Origin: Candidatus Poribacteria bacterium
GTDB taxonomy: Bacteria > Poribacteria > WGA-4E > WGA-3G
Assembly: GCA_028824575.1 (NCBI GenBank)
Contig: JAPPDN010000347.1
Coordinates: 1 to 23,366 of the forward strand
Length of the DNA stretch: 23,366 nt
Direction of reading: 5' to 3'
Shown: piece after piece, positions 14,869 to 23,198 of the stretch
Layout: each line of letters opens with the position of its first letter
Position numbering within the stretch: the stretch's first letter is position 1
Made by a program: the position numbers and the translations under genes
Notes under the pieces: model-generated
What the model was told of the DNA's origin: nothing
The model's input: only the letters and a program-made list of their open reading frames with translations
Databases searched by the model: none

Positions 14869-16842
14869 TTGCGTTCCCAAAAACTGTTACCTCTGTATGT
14901 GCTGATCGCGCTCTTTGTTGCTGGTTTGATGGGTTTTTATATTTTTCTGAAAATGGATCCATCGAATCAGAGATTTGCACAACCACCAGAAAAACTTACG
15001 CCGATTGCCGAGTTCAACCACGAAGTTCTAATTTACGATGTCGCATTTTCGCCTGTGGATGCCTCTCTTGTTGTTGGTGCCGACGATAATAACACAATAA
15101 AGTTGTGGCACCTCGCCAACGCCGAGTCACCTCAGGCAATTCTCAGAGGGCACATTGGTCCAGTTAAATCAATTGCTTTCTCACCTACGGGAGAATTGCT
15201 CGCGAGTGCGGGTTTAGATAATCAGGTTATATTGTGGGATGTGCTTTCGGCAACGAAAATCAATTCTCTTGAGGTTCCCGCTATAGTGCTGGCTATTTCA
15301 TCGGATGGGGACTATTTGGCGACTGCCGGTAGGCACTTGAAACTCTGGGACATTCGTAATCCAAAGGAGATAGCGGAGGTTGAGACGTTCCCACACGATC
15401 ACGATAAATCGGGGCTATTTTGGACAGTTGACTTTTCACCTGATGGAAAATGGCTTGCATGCGGAGATGAAAATGGTAGACTCGAAATTTGGGATGTACA
15501 GCACCAGAAACTTATCCAATCTTTAAAAGCAGATTCCGATAAAATCTTGTCTGTACAGTTTTCTGATGACAGTCGCTTTCTCGCGAGTACTGGATTATAT
15601 AGGCATACGCTATGGCTGTTACCAGAATGGAAACTCTACGGAAAGATAATAGGTGAGGCAGTGGGTTTAGATGTTGCCTTTTCCCCTAATAGCAAAACAT
15701 ACGTCACCTCTGATATTGACGGGGCAGTCTTTCGTTCTACGACGAATGGCGAACGGATTACTTCGCTTAGAGGAGCTACAGGTGGAACATGGTCGGTCGC
15801 ATTTTCACCCAATGGCGATATGCTTGCCACCGGTGGTAAAGATGAAAAACTTCGTTTGTGGAATGTTTCAGCACAGCAATTAGCAAGGGCTGATACGGCT
15901 CAACACGATGTCGTTCGACTGATCTACTTTCTTTCCAAGGAACGTCCACCGCAGCGCGGCATCGTTGTCAAATTGGATAGATTGATAAGACAAGCCCAAC
16001 GTTTTTACGCTATTCAGATGAAAAGCCATGGGTTTGAAAGAAAAACCTTTACTTTTGAGACTGATGCCCGCGGCAAAGCCAAGGTATTTCTGGTCATAGC
16101 GGCACATCCTGATGAGTATTATCACGATGATACTTCTCAAAAGATTAGGGCTGAAATCTCCGAGAGGTTCAATTATTCAAAGAATGTTTTACTTGTTGCT
16201 GTGGATATAGAGAAGGGTGTGTTTCGCATGGAAGGGAAACGCAGGACGGTCGGATTGGGCAACGTTACTCACTTAAAATACAGTGAGAAATTAAGAAGAG
16301 CACTCCATGGCGGACGCGTTTTCGTCTCCGCTTCCCATAACGATTTAGAGTGGGATACGATTGCCCATGAACTCGGTCATGCCTTTGGTTTACAACACGA
16401 TTTTCGTGGACGTAATCGCAGCATTATGTCTTACGCAAGTGGAAGATATGAATTGTCGAAATGTACTGCTGAATGGTTGGATAAAAGTCGTTTTTTTAAT
16501 CCGAATCAACCCTTTTTTGACAAACGCGCCACAATTGAGATGCTCTCATTCCCCAATGCTTCTGATGCCGCCACCCTCCAATTTGAGGTTGCTGATGAAG
16601 ATGGACTTCATCAAGTCCAATTGATTGTGCCAACAACCCGGCGCGACCCAGTCACGAAACAAGGTTTCAAGCTGCACAGTTGTCAATCGCTAAACGGAGC
16701 GGAAAAGGCTACAGTTACATTTGAATTGCCAAAAACTTCTGTCAAGGAAATTGAACTCTGGATGATGGATCTGCACGGAAACATTGTATGGAGAGAATTT
16801 GACCTCAGCAAGGATTCAGCACAACCGTCCGAAAACCCTTAA
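14869..16842 (+). CDS. Membrane-anchored WD40-propeller metzincin-like metallopeptidase, second paralogue
   Basis: A 657-residue paralogue of the preceding gene with the same order of parts: transmembrane anchor near 7-27, seven WD40-like blades at about 50-335 (FSPVD, FSPTG, FSPDG, FSPNG turns; LWH, LWD, IWD, LWN ends), linker (DVVRLIYFLSKER, QRFYAIQM, RKTFTFE), then HELGHAFGLQHD at 500-511 (His500, Glu501, His504, His510) and a Met-turn IMSYA at 519-523. The C-terminal region is shorter than in the first copy: a roughly 20-residue stretch around the KRSWKRQQ region is missing. The start is TTG at 14869, supported by AAGGAG at 14858-14863; no in-frame ATG is better placed. The stop lies 21 bases before coaD, so the two are probably co-transcribed. 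Both zinc sites appear intact, so neither copy looks dead. Confidence 0.85.
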   Translation: MRSQKLLPLYVLIALFVAGLMGFYIFLKMDPSNQRFAQPPEKLTPIAEFNHEVLIYDVAFSPVDASLVVGADDNNTIKLWHLANAESPQAILRGHIGPVKSIAFSPTGELLASAGLDNQVILWDVLSATKINSLEVPAIVLAISSDGDYLATAGRHLKLWDIRNPKEIAEVETFPHDHDKSGLFWTVDFSPDGKWLACGDENGRLEIWDVQHQKLIQSLKADSDKILSVQFSDDSRFLASTGLYRHTLWLLPEWKLYGKIIGEAVGLDVAFSPNSKTYVTSDIDGAVFRSTTNGERITSLRGATGGTWSVAFSPNGDMLATGGKDEKLRLWNVSAQQLARADTAQHDVVRLIYFLSKERPPQRGIVVKLDRLIRQAQRFYAIQMKSHGFERKTFTFETDARGKAKVFLVIAAHPDEYYHDDTSQKIRAEISERFNYSKNVLLVAVDIEKGVFRMEGKRRTVGLGNVTHLKYSEKLRRALHGGRVFVSASHNDLEWDTIAHELGHAFGLQHDFRGRNRSIMSYASGRYELSKCTAEWLDKSRFFNPNQPFFDKRATIEMLSFPNASDAATLQFEVADEDGLHQVQLIVPTTRRDPVTKQGFKLHSCQSLNGAEKATVTFELPKTSVKEIELWMMDLHGNIVWREFDLSKDSAQPSENP

Positions 16843-16863
16843 TTTCACGAAAAAGGAAATCAC

Positions 16864-17376
16864 ATGCGAAAAAAAATCGCCATCTTTCCAGCGAGTTTCG
16901 ACCCTGTCACCAATGGACACGCTGACCTAATTGACCGTATTTGCAACCTCGGTGTCTTTGACCAACTCATCGTTGCTATTGGTGTGAATCCAGAAAAGCC
17001 AGCGCGTTTCACGCTTGAGGAGCGCACTGAGATGCTCGAAACCGTCATTGAACCGTATCCGCAAGCCACGATTGATGGTTATACCGGGTTGACGGTACAT
17101 TATGCACAAACACGTGGCGCGTGTGCTATCATCCGAGGACTCCGCGAAATCTCCGATTTTGAATGGGAATTCAAGATGGCACGAATGAATCAGCAGATCG
17201 CACCAGACATTGATACCGTCTTTATGATGGCAAATACACAATATGCGCACATTAGTTCAACACTCGTGATGGAGGTCGTCCAGATGGCACAGCAAAAGTT
17301 AAGCGAGGAAAAATTACGGGAGATAGTACCAGAAATCGTTGTTGAATTTATCAAGAAGAAATTTGAGGTCCTATAA
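16864..17376 (+). CDS. coaD: Phosphopantetheine adenylyltransferase
   Basis: A 170-residue nucleotidyltransferase (usual length about 160) that makes dephospho-CoA from 4'-phosphopantetheine and ATP, the fourth step of CoA synthesis. The N-terminal IAIFPASFDPVTNGHADLI contains the (T/H)xGH motif with Thr16 and His19. GLTVHYAQTRGACAIIRGLR and SDFEWEFKMARMNQQ follow, and YAHISSTLVMEV is the C-terminal ISS(T/S) nucleotide-binding signature. All key positions are present. ATG 16864 is preceded by AAAGGAA at 16852-16858. It follows the second WD40-peptidase gene by only 21 bases, which suggests read-through transcription rather than a functional link. It converges with the TonB-receptor gene. Confidence 0.95.
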   Translation: MRKKIAIFPASFDPVTNGHADLIDRICNLGVFDQLIVAIGVNPEKPARFTLEERTEMLETVIEPYPQATIDGYTGLTVHYAQTRGACAIIRGLREISDFEWEFKMARMNQQIAPDIDTVFMMANTQYAHISSTLVMEVVQMAQQKLSEEKLREIVPEIVVEFIKKKFEVL

Positions 17377-17379
17377 ATG

Positions 17380-17520
17380 GTTGTCAGTCGTCGGTTTTCA
17401 GTTACCAGTTAAAGATTTCCGCTTTTGAAACCATTTCTCCAAACTTGGAGCACCCCAGAAAATGGTCATAAATTGGTTACATGAAACCGCTTAACCGACA
17501 ACTGATAACTGACAACTGTT
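17380..17520. repeat. Inverted CAGTT-rich repeats and nested hairpin between coaD and the TonB receptor
   Basis: GTTGTCAGTCGTCGGTTTTC (17380-17399) with TCAGTTACCAGTTAA to 17412, and on the opposite strand 17520-17493 a copy built of the same words (GTTGTCAGT, TATCAGTTGTCGGTT), face each other. Between them 17430-17466 is a nested inverted repeat: ACCATTT...AAATGGT enclosing CTCCAAACTTGGAG (17437-17450). It lies between convergent genes and reaches the stop codon of the TonB receptor. Bidirectional termination is possible, but no T-run follows the stems. Confidence 0.5.
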
Positions 17521-19873
17521 AAAACCGATTGTCCAGACTCAAACTCACATTGAAACCCGGTGAATTTACACCGGAACCGTGCTGACGATACCGTTTGTTA
17601 AGTAGATTATCAAGCGATAGCGTCAAACGTGTGGCATCAAAGAGTTTAACACCACCACGTACGTTCAGTGTAAACCATGCCGGTGTGCCCGCATCTATAG
17701 CGGCACCGTTGGAGTCAAATTTAACTTCCGCTGGGTCGCGCGTTGAACCTTGAATCCGTGGGTCGCGGATGTCACTTCTGTTCAATCGTCTCTGTTCGGC
17801 GGCTCCTCGCACAAAGAACATCGCCCAATACATTGTATTTTCTGGTTCCCACTGGACTCCAACGATACCGTTCAAAGGGGGTTCTCTACGAATGCGTTCT
17901 TCCCAAGGCTTCTTTCCATCCTTATTCGGTTCTTCACCACCAATTGAGAGGATTTGCCCACGGAGTATGGCGGCATTACCAAAAATCGATAAAGTGGGCT
18001 GAATTGGGATGCGTCCGGCGAATTCAACACCTTGAAGTTGTGCTGAATCGATATTATCAAATACGAGTACGTCAATATCTGGATACTCTCTGATTAGGTC
18101 TTTGTGAAGTTGAGGTAACTCTTGACCTGCGTATGCCTCTTGAACAGGTTTGCGCCCAACCAAATCACTAACCCGGCTGTAGAATAGCGTTAAGGCACCA
18201 CTGAAATAGTCATGTTGTGCTTTAAAACCGGCTTCAGCCGTCCACGAAGTTTCGGGTCTCAAATCCGGACTCGGTGCTGTGACACCCTCATTCGTGACTT
18301 CCACTGCGGTCGTGTCATTTAAAGAGGGCGCGCGGAAAGCGGTTCCAAAGGTGCTGACAAAGTTCAGATACTCTGTCAAACTGACAACTACACCGGCACT
18401 TCCTGTCAAACTACTGTCGAAGACATTAAACTCATCAAAAGCCGGATCTCGGACAGAGAGGTCTGCGGTGGTTTGATAAAACGTCGCGCGGCCACCGAGT
18501 GTTAATTCAACAAGATCAGGTACCACCATAATTTCATCTTGAAGATACAGACTTGCGTCCCAGAACTGAGAACCGTTAATGAAGCGTCCCTTTTCGTCGT
18601 CAACATTTTCCTTGCCACCAGCAGTTTTCACGGTCTGGCTCTGTATCGTATCAAAGTAGAATTCAGCACCGCCGACCAAACGTTGCTTGGGAAGAATTGA
18701 ACTGACCGCTTGCGTACTCAAGCCGATGGTGTTAACTGTATCGTATCGCTGCCGCCGATCCGTTACGCCCCGGACCACCTCGTTTCGTCCCTCTTTTTGG
18801 CGATGATAAGAGGCTGTCACACGGAATGTATCAATGTTCCCTTCTACTGGGTTAACTATATAGTTGGCGTAAACGAGGTCACGATCTTGCGGTTCAAAAA
18901 AGAACTCGGCAAACTCTTGCGGTGCGATTTTATCATACCGCGGTGTTTGCGGCTGCCGCCACATCTGGTAAGCAACATTGATAGTGCTTGTGTCGTTAAG
19001 TTGATACCCAAATTTTGCATCGGCGTTAAAGGCTCTCCAACCTAACGGACCTTCAGTTTCAATGAGCCATCGCTCAGGGATGTTATCCTTTGGTATCGCC
19101 TGCACCTCATCATATTCATAAAGTTTCACACCACTTGGCATGTCATCTACGATTTCATACTTCCGATTCTTATAGTGGAGGTCATACCCACTCCCGGACG
19201 TTACATCGCCGTAGTCTCGCACACCACCACCCACAAGGAATCCAAATCGTCCTTGGTTCCCTGAGACTTCTAACCGACCGAGTTTTTCCTGTGTAGCAGT
19301 CGAGTAGCGGGCCAGGAGTCGTGGCTGTATATTTAGGGTGTCCTGTGCTGGATTGAGTAGTACCGATTTCGTAAAGAAACTCACAACACCGCCCATCGCG
19401 CCGCTTCCATATAGCGTGGAACTTGAACCGAGTAACACCTCCGCACGCTCTAACATTTCTGGTGCGATGGTTGCTGTGTACTGGTTGGGTCCCGAACGAA
19501 ATGTCGAATTGTTGAGACGGACCCAGTCAATATGTATTGAACTTTGGTAACCCGTTAAGCTCCGAAGCATCGGCGACCCTTGTCCGACCGTCGTCTCTTG
19601 TGCGATGACACCGACAGAATCACGAAGTAGGTTGGACGCGTGTTCTACGTTGGATCGTTCCAATTGTTTTAAATCCAGAACTGTAATGGCGTTAGGGGTT
19701 TTGAAAGGCTCTTTCTCAGCACGTGTCGCTGTAACTGTTACTTCCTCCACCTCCACAACTCTCTCTTCTTCCACAACTTTTTTGTCAGTATGCTTTTTCG
19801 CGAACGTAGATGGAATCCAAATTATGGATAGAATGAAGCTTGTAATGAGAAAGAGATAAAATGATTTTTGCAT
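17519..19873 (-). CDS. TonB-dependent outer-membrane receptor
   Basis: A 784-residue outer-membrane protein. A signal peptide (1-25, ending PSTFA) is followed by a TonB-box-like VEEVTVTATRAE (42-53) and a plug domain (AITVLDLKQLER, LRSLTGYQSSIHIDWVRLNN, then APEMLERAEVLLGSSSTLYGSGAMGG at roughly 138-163, typical plug end). The remainder is a beta-barrel with the TFGTAFRAPSLND and SPDLRPETSWTAEAGF motifs and a last strand LSLDNRF ending in Phe, as required for barrel assembly. The FRAP-type and NPDL-like boxes and LNNSTFRSGPNQY recall haem/haemoglobin receptors, but these boxes also occur in siderophore and vitamin receptors, so the ligand is open. ATG 19873 has AAGGAG at 19883-19888. No tonB/exbBD or binding-protein gene is adjacent. 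Confidence 0.93.
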   Translation of the reverse strand: MQKSFYLFLITSFILSIIWIPSTFAKKHTDKKVVEEERVVEVEEVTVTATRAEKEPFKTPNAITVLDLKQLERSNVEHASNLLRDSVGVIAQETTVGQGSPMLRSLTGYQSSIHIDWVRLNNSTFRSGPNQYTATIAPEMLERAEVLLGSSSTLYGSGAMGGVVSFFTKSVLLNPAQDTLNIQPRLLARYSTATQEKLGRLEVSGNQGRFGFLVGGGVRDYGDVTSGSGYDLHYKNRKYEIVDDMPSGVKLYEYDEVQAIPKDNIPERWLIETEGPLGWRAFNADAKFGYQLNDTSTINVAYQMWRQPQTPRYDKIAPQEFAEFFFEPQDRDLVYANYIVNPVEGNIDTFRVTASYHRQKEGRNEVVRGVTDRRQRYDTVNTIGLSTQAVSSILPKQRLVGGAEFYFDTIQSQTVKTAGGKENVDDEKGRFINGSQFWDASLYLQDEIMVVPDLVELTLGGRATFYQTTADLSVRDPAFDEFNVFDSSLTGSAGVVVSLTEYLNFVSTFGTAFRAPSLNDTTAVEVTNEGVTAPSPDLRPETSWTAEAGFKAQHDYFSGALTLFYSRVSDLVGRKPVQEAYAGQELPQLHKDLIREYPDIDVLVFDNIDSAQLQGVEFAGRIPIQPTLSIFGNAAILRGQILSIGGEEPNKDGKKPWEERIRREPPLNGIVGVQWEPENTMYWAMFFVRGAAEQRRLNRSDIRDPRIQGSTRDPAEVKFDSNGAAIDAGTPAWFTLNVRGGVKLFDATRLTLSLDNLLNKRYRQHGSGVNSPGFNVSLSLDNRF

Positions 19874-19940
19874 GATGGTTTTCTCCTTTGAGTTTTCTTT
19901 TCTCTATTGTGGGCATTTACGCCATCTGCGACCTAATAAT

Positions 19941-19969
19941 GTTATATTTGCAAATTGTATGCCACCCAA
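19941..19969 (-). promoter_or_regulatory. Possible promoter of the TonB-receptor gene
   Basis: On the minus strand TTGGGT (19964-19969) and TATAAC (19941-19946) are 17 bases apart. The palindrome ATTTGCAAAT (19946-19955) lies at the -10 side of the spacer. The leader would be about 60 nt. No Fur-box-like sequence stands out. Confidence 0.4.
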
Positions 19970-20018
19970 AATTTTATATGAAATTGACGAATTTTTAACC
20001 CATTTTCGCCATAATTTA

Positions 20019-20027
20019 TGCTATACT
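20019..20027 (+). promoter_or_regulatory. Possible extended -10 promoter upstream of the interrupted secreted-protein gene
   Basis: TGC-TATACT is an extended -10 element with no good -35. The word ATGCTATAC recurs at 20055, next to an 11-base palindrome ATACAGTGTAT (20060-20070). The gene starts about 140 bases further on. Confidence 0.3.
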
Positions 20028-20166
20028 GTTCATTTATTGGACAGTTTTTATCAGATGCTATACAGTGTATCCGCATCTCACATCAAAAATTAACGCTTGC
20101 GTTTTGCCATAGGTTGTGATAGGTTATACATTATATAACTCCATAAACCCGAAAGAGGTTCAACAA

Positions 20167-21195
20167 ATGGTACATTTCAGGCTGACTTTCGTTTTGGCGG
20201 TATTCGCGATACTGTATACGGGAATCGCTGTGCCAGAAGATCAAGCTACATCAAAGGGCGGCACGATCATAGGGGATATTAAAGATACAACACTACTTGA
20301 AAAACCGCTTAGTCGGGTTCGGGTTGTATGTGTAAGCGCAGACGGTGCAGAATTTGAAACGCAGTCTGATAAAGACGGGCATTTTGAACGTGCGGGTTTA
20401 CCTGCAAGTCAGTACACTGTCAATCTCTACAAACCCGGATACGAAGACCGTGTAGGAAAACCTGTTTCAGTTATTGACGATGGACGGCATTATGTCCCAC
20501 TAACGATGAACATATCCAAGAATCCTAACGATAACAGCAACGGGGGCGGTGTTCTTCGGTTCTGGGCTTACAATCGCACTAAATCCGGAGGTCCAATGGA
20601 GGGGCTTGAGATTATAATTACGGGAACTGTTGGAGTGGATCCACCAGTAGTGACTGGTATTTCCGGCACCCATGGACTATTTCAAAGTGACAAATAGTCT
20701 CCTGGAACCAATATCGTAACGCTCATCAAAAATGATTATTCTCTTGTCTGCCCAATGACTGTTCAGGCGGGCAGAATTACCGATGCCCGTATATTCCTCC
20801 CAATTCCCGATAAAAACACAGATGCCAATGTTCCACAAGCACAGGAATCGGAGTGGGCAAATGCAAAAAATGTTATCCGCGGCAGGATTCTGGAGATGGA
20901 TCCTTCTTATACTTTGTTGAGTGATGTTAAGGTTGTTATTGAGAGTGCAGACAGGATTGTGTTTAGTGACACATCCAATGCCGATGGTGAATACGAGTGT
21001 CGGGGTTTGTCAGCAGGTCGCTATCTCATTAGCCTCCATAAAGACGGATATATTGAGAAGGAACGGATGCCCCTAATTGTTACGAACAATGGAAACCATG
21101 CTCTGGGGGTTACTGAAGAAGGTATGTTTGTCAGTTATGCAGTGGTTGCCGACGGAAGCACCTTTAAACTCACACACGGAATGCGGAAACAATAG
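20167..21195 (+). pseudogene. Secreted protein with three carboxypeptidase-regulatory-like domains, interrupted by an in-frame TAG
   Basis: One frame runs from ATG 20167 to 21195, broken only by TAG at 20695-20697 (codon 177). It starts with a signal peptide (MVHFRLTFVLAVFAILYTGIAV); GAAAGAGG at 20151-20158 is a possible ribosome binding site. Three beta-sandwich repeats of the CarboxypepD_reg type follow, with matching ends: DGHFERAGLPASQYTVNLYK, then HGLFQSDK-stop-SPGTNIVTLIK, then DGEYECRGLSAGRYLISLHK. The stop falls exactly on the conserved Leu of GL and the flanking repeat continues in the same frame, so this is one gene with a single-base nonsense change, not two genes. Without suppression the product is a 176-residue protein with one and a half domains. 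Alternatives are a sequencing error, stop-codon read-through, or restart at ATG 20755. Such domains usually serve as extracellular structural or binding modules. Confidence 0.75.
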
Positions 21196-21217
21196 AATTG
21201 CTTAGTGTGGAGATCCT

Positions 21218-21235
21218 TAAAAAATTAATTTTTTA
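21218..21235. repeat. Perfect AT-only palindrome
   Basis: TAAAAAATTAATTTTTTA, an 18-base perfect palindrome 22 bases after the interrupted gene. On either strand it could form an A/U stem ending in U residues, but with no G-C pair it is a poor terminator candidate. Confidence 0.4.
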
Positions 21236-21284
21236 TGTTGCGATTTTACGCGAAACATAAACGATAACACAATCAGGAGTAAGT

Positions 21285-22286
21285 ATGTCAAAAGAGAAAT
21301 TAAACTTCGCATTCATCGGGTGTGGTGGCAACGCACGTGGACACGGACGCAGTGTCTCAAGTGTCGAAAACGTAGAGATTGTTGCTCTCGCGGACCCAAG
21401 TGAAGGTTCCCTTGATGCGTTCAAAGAGACTGTCGGTTTAGACGATTCGCTTCCTACCTACGCCGACCACGTTGAGATGCTATCCACTGCCAAACCCGAT
21501 GCGGTCGTCATTAGTTCGCCGCACGGTCTGCATTTCCAGCATATCATGGACGCGCTTGATGCAGGATGCCACGTGCATACCGAAAAACCGATGGTTTGTA
21601 CGGTGGATCATGCTAAGAAGGTAATTGCGAAAGTTGAAGAGACGGGTTTACACCTAATGATCGGCTACCAACGCCATCTAAGCCCTACCTACCAATACTG
21701 CCGCAGCGTGGTACAGAGTGGCGAACTCGGACGCGTCAACTTCGTCTCGGCGCATCAATCGCAGAATTGGTATCGGACTCAGCAGGGGAAATGGCGGCAA
21801 GATCCGTTTCTCGGTGGTGGTGGACAACTCAACGATTCGGGAAGCCATCTTATTGACATCCTGCTCTGGGTGCTGGAAGCGAGTCCGGATACAGTCTTTG
21901 CGATGATAGACAACTTAGATATTGAAGTAGATGTCCTCACAGCAATGTCAATCAAGTTTGATACGGGTGCCTTGTGCAATATCAGCATCGTCGGACATGC
22001 CTACGGTGGCGTGCAAGAGGCATTTTCTGTCTGGTTAGAGGAAGGCGCGCTATATCTCCGTGAAGGCAAACTCTATCGTCAGGAACAGTCAGGATCGCCA
22101 GAGCTTGTTGACGATTCAGAAATGCCAGCGTCGGGCAACAAAGATGTCGCTTTCATTCAGCTGATTCGCGGTGAACGGACGGAGAACCCGATCGGTGTTA
22201 AGAACGGGTTGCGTGTTATCCAATTAACCGAAGCCGCGTGGCAGTCCGCCGAACTCGGTAGACCTGTCAAGGTCGATCTAAGTTAG
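21285..22286 (+). CDS. Gfo/Idh/MocA-family oxidoreductase
   Basis: A 333-residue NAD(P)-dependent oxidoreductase. The N-terminal FAFIGCGGNARGHGR (8-22) is the dinucleotide-binding turn, EKPM at 100-103 gives the catalytic Lys101, and GGGGQLNDSGSHLIDILLW (177-195) supplies Asp184 and His188 of the second active-site motif. It is only a distant relative of the iolG-like protein in the window and lacks its GRIGKLH and TIHDFD hallmarks, so another sugar or polyol substrate is likely. No signal peptide is present. ATG 21285 has AGGAG at 21275-21279, five bases upstream. The following ABC ATPase gene starts about 147 bases later and is separated by a hairpin, so it is probably a separate unit. Confidence 0.88.
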   Translation: MSKEKLNFAFIGCGGNARGHGRSVSSVENVEIVALADPSEGSLDAFKETVGLDDSLPTYADHVEMLSTAKPDAVVISSPHGLHFQHIMDALDAGCHVHTEKPMVCTVDHAKKVIAKVEETGLHLMIGYQRHLSPTYQYCRSVVQSGELGRVNFVSAHQSQNWYRTQQGKWRQDPFLGGGGQLNDSGSHLIDILLWVLEASPDTVFAMIDNLDIEVDVLTAMSIKFDTGALCNISIVGHAYGGVQEAFSVWLEEGALYLREGKLYRQEQSGSPELVDDSEMPASGNKDVAFIQLIRGERTENPIGVKNGLRVIQLTEAAWQSAELGRPVKVDLS

Positions 22287-22346
22287 TGAAACAGGATTTA
22301 CGCACAAAACAGATATTGAAAGATGAAGGCGTTAGAATGGAAGGGT

Positions 22347-22371
22347 GGAAGGATGGAAACCCCATCCTTCC
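22347..22371. repeat. GGAAGGATGG/CCATCCTTCC hairpin element
   Basis: A perfect 10-base inverted repeat with a 5-base loop, embedded in a longer purine-to-pyrimidine stretch (GGAAGGGT before it; CTTCTTTC and ATCTTCC after it, to about 22387). It lies between the oxidoreductase stop and the ABC ATPase start and looks like an intergenic repeat element or strong RNA stem. Confidence 0.65.
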
Positions 22372-22433
22372 CTTCTTTCAATCTTCCAGCCTTTTCTGCT
22401 AAGGATGCGAGATATAATCATGGGAGCGTGGAA

Positions 22434-23198
22434 GTGTTGGATGTCCAAAACCTGTGCAAATCTTTTGGAAAAAAGTCGTTTTTTACAGAACTCACGTTTC
22501 AGGTACCAGCCGGTGAGTGCCTCGTTCTGCTCGGCAGAAACGGTGCAGGTAAAACGCTCTTGCTCAACATCTTAGCAACTTTAGTTGAACCGACATCAGG
22601 CACTGTCTCTATGGCTGGCGTTGATGCTTTTGGAAACCTAAAACAGGTGCGTCCGTCAATCGGATATATACCGGTAACATTTGACGGATACCCTGAGTTA
22701 ACTGTCGTAGATTATCTCAATTTTTTCGCGGCTGCATACAAATTAGAGAAACGCGAACGTGCCTCAGCAATTGATACTGTGCTTGAATTAATGGACATCC
22801 AACACGTGCGCGACATCAAAATTGAGGTGCTGTCAACAGGAGAACGACAACGCCTCTTATTTGCCAAAACCTTTCTTCATGAACCGCAACTGTGGCTGCT
22901 CGACGAACCGCTCGCCCCTCTTGATCCCGGCGGACAGGTCGAGATGTTAGAATTGATCGGTGAACTCCGAGCGATGGACAAGACCGTCGTAATTGCTACC
23001 AATCGTCTTGAAGATGTCCATCGGTTGTGCGATACTGGTTCACAAGACGGGACGTTTGTGGGAATACTGAAAGATGGACAATTTACTGAGTTCAAGAAAT
23101 TTAACGAATTGCGAAATGAGAATGCTGAAGCCGATACCGCAGATTCCCTCTCATCAAATTGGTTTTACGAATTCTACTTGGAGGTTACAAAACCGTAA
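22434..23198 (+). CDS. ABC transporter ATP-binding protein with non-canonical switch residues
   Basis: A 254-residue ATPase of the drug/CcmA-like ABC class. The frame is open from 22323, but the first 37 codons read through the GGAAGGATGG hairpin and resemble no ABC protein. I place the start at GTG 22434, with GGGAG at 22422-22426; GTG 22428 and TTG 22437 are alternatives. Walker A is GRNGAGKT, Walker B LWLLDEP, D-loop APLDP. Deviations: the Q-loop Gln position after IGYIP is Val (PVTFDGYPELTV), the signature is LSTGERQR instead of LSGGQ, and the switch position reads ATNRLED, with Asn where His is usual. Hydrolysis may be altered. No permease gene follows within the window; the next gene overlaps its stop by one base (TAATG) and encodes a PhyH-family protein. 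Confidence 0.8.
   Translation: MLDVQNLCKSFGKKSFFTELTFQVPAGECLVLLGRNGAGKTLLLNILATLVEPTSGTVSMAGVDAFGNLKQVRPSIGYIPVTFDGYPELTVVDYLNFFAAAYKLEKRERASAIDTVLELMDIQHVRDIKIEVLSTGERQRLLFAKTFLHEPQLWLLDEPLAPLDPGGQVEMLELIGELRAMDKTVVIATNRLEDVHRLCDTGSQDGTFVGILKDGQFTEFKKFNELRNENAEADTADSLSSNWFYEFYLEVTKP

Noticed and set aside
20755..21195. A separate gene starting at ATG 20755
   Set aside because: The same frame continues upstream to the TAG at 20695 and carries the rest of the second repeat, so this is the 3' part of one interrupted gene.
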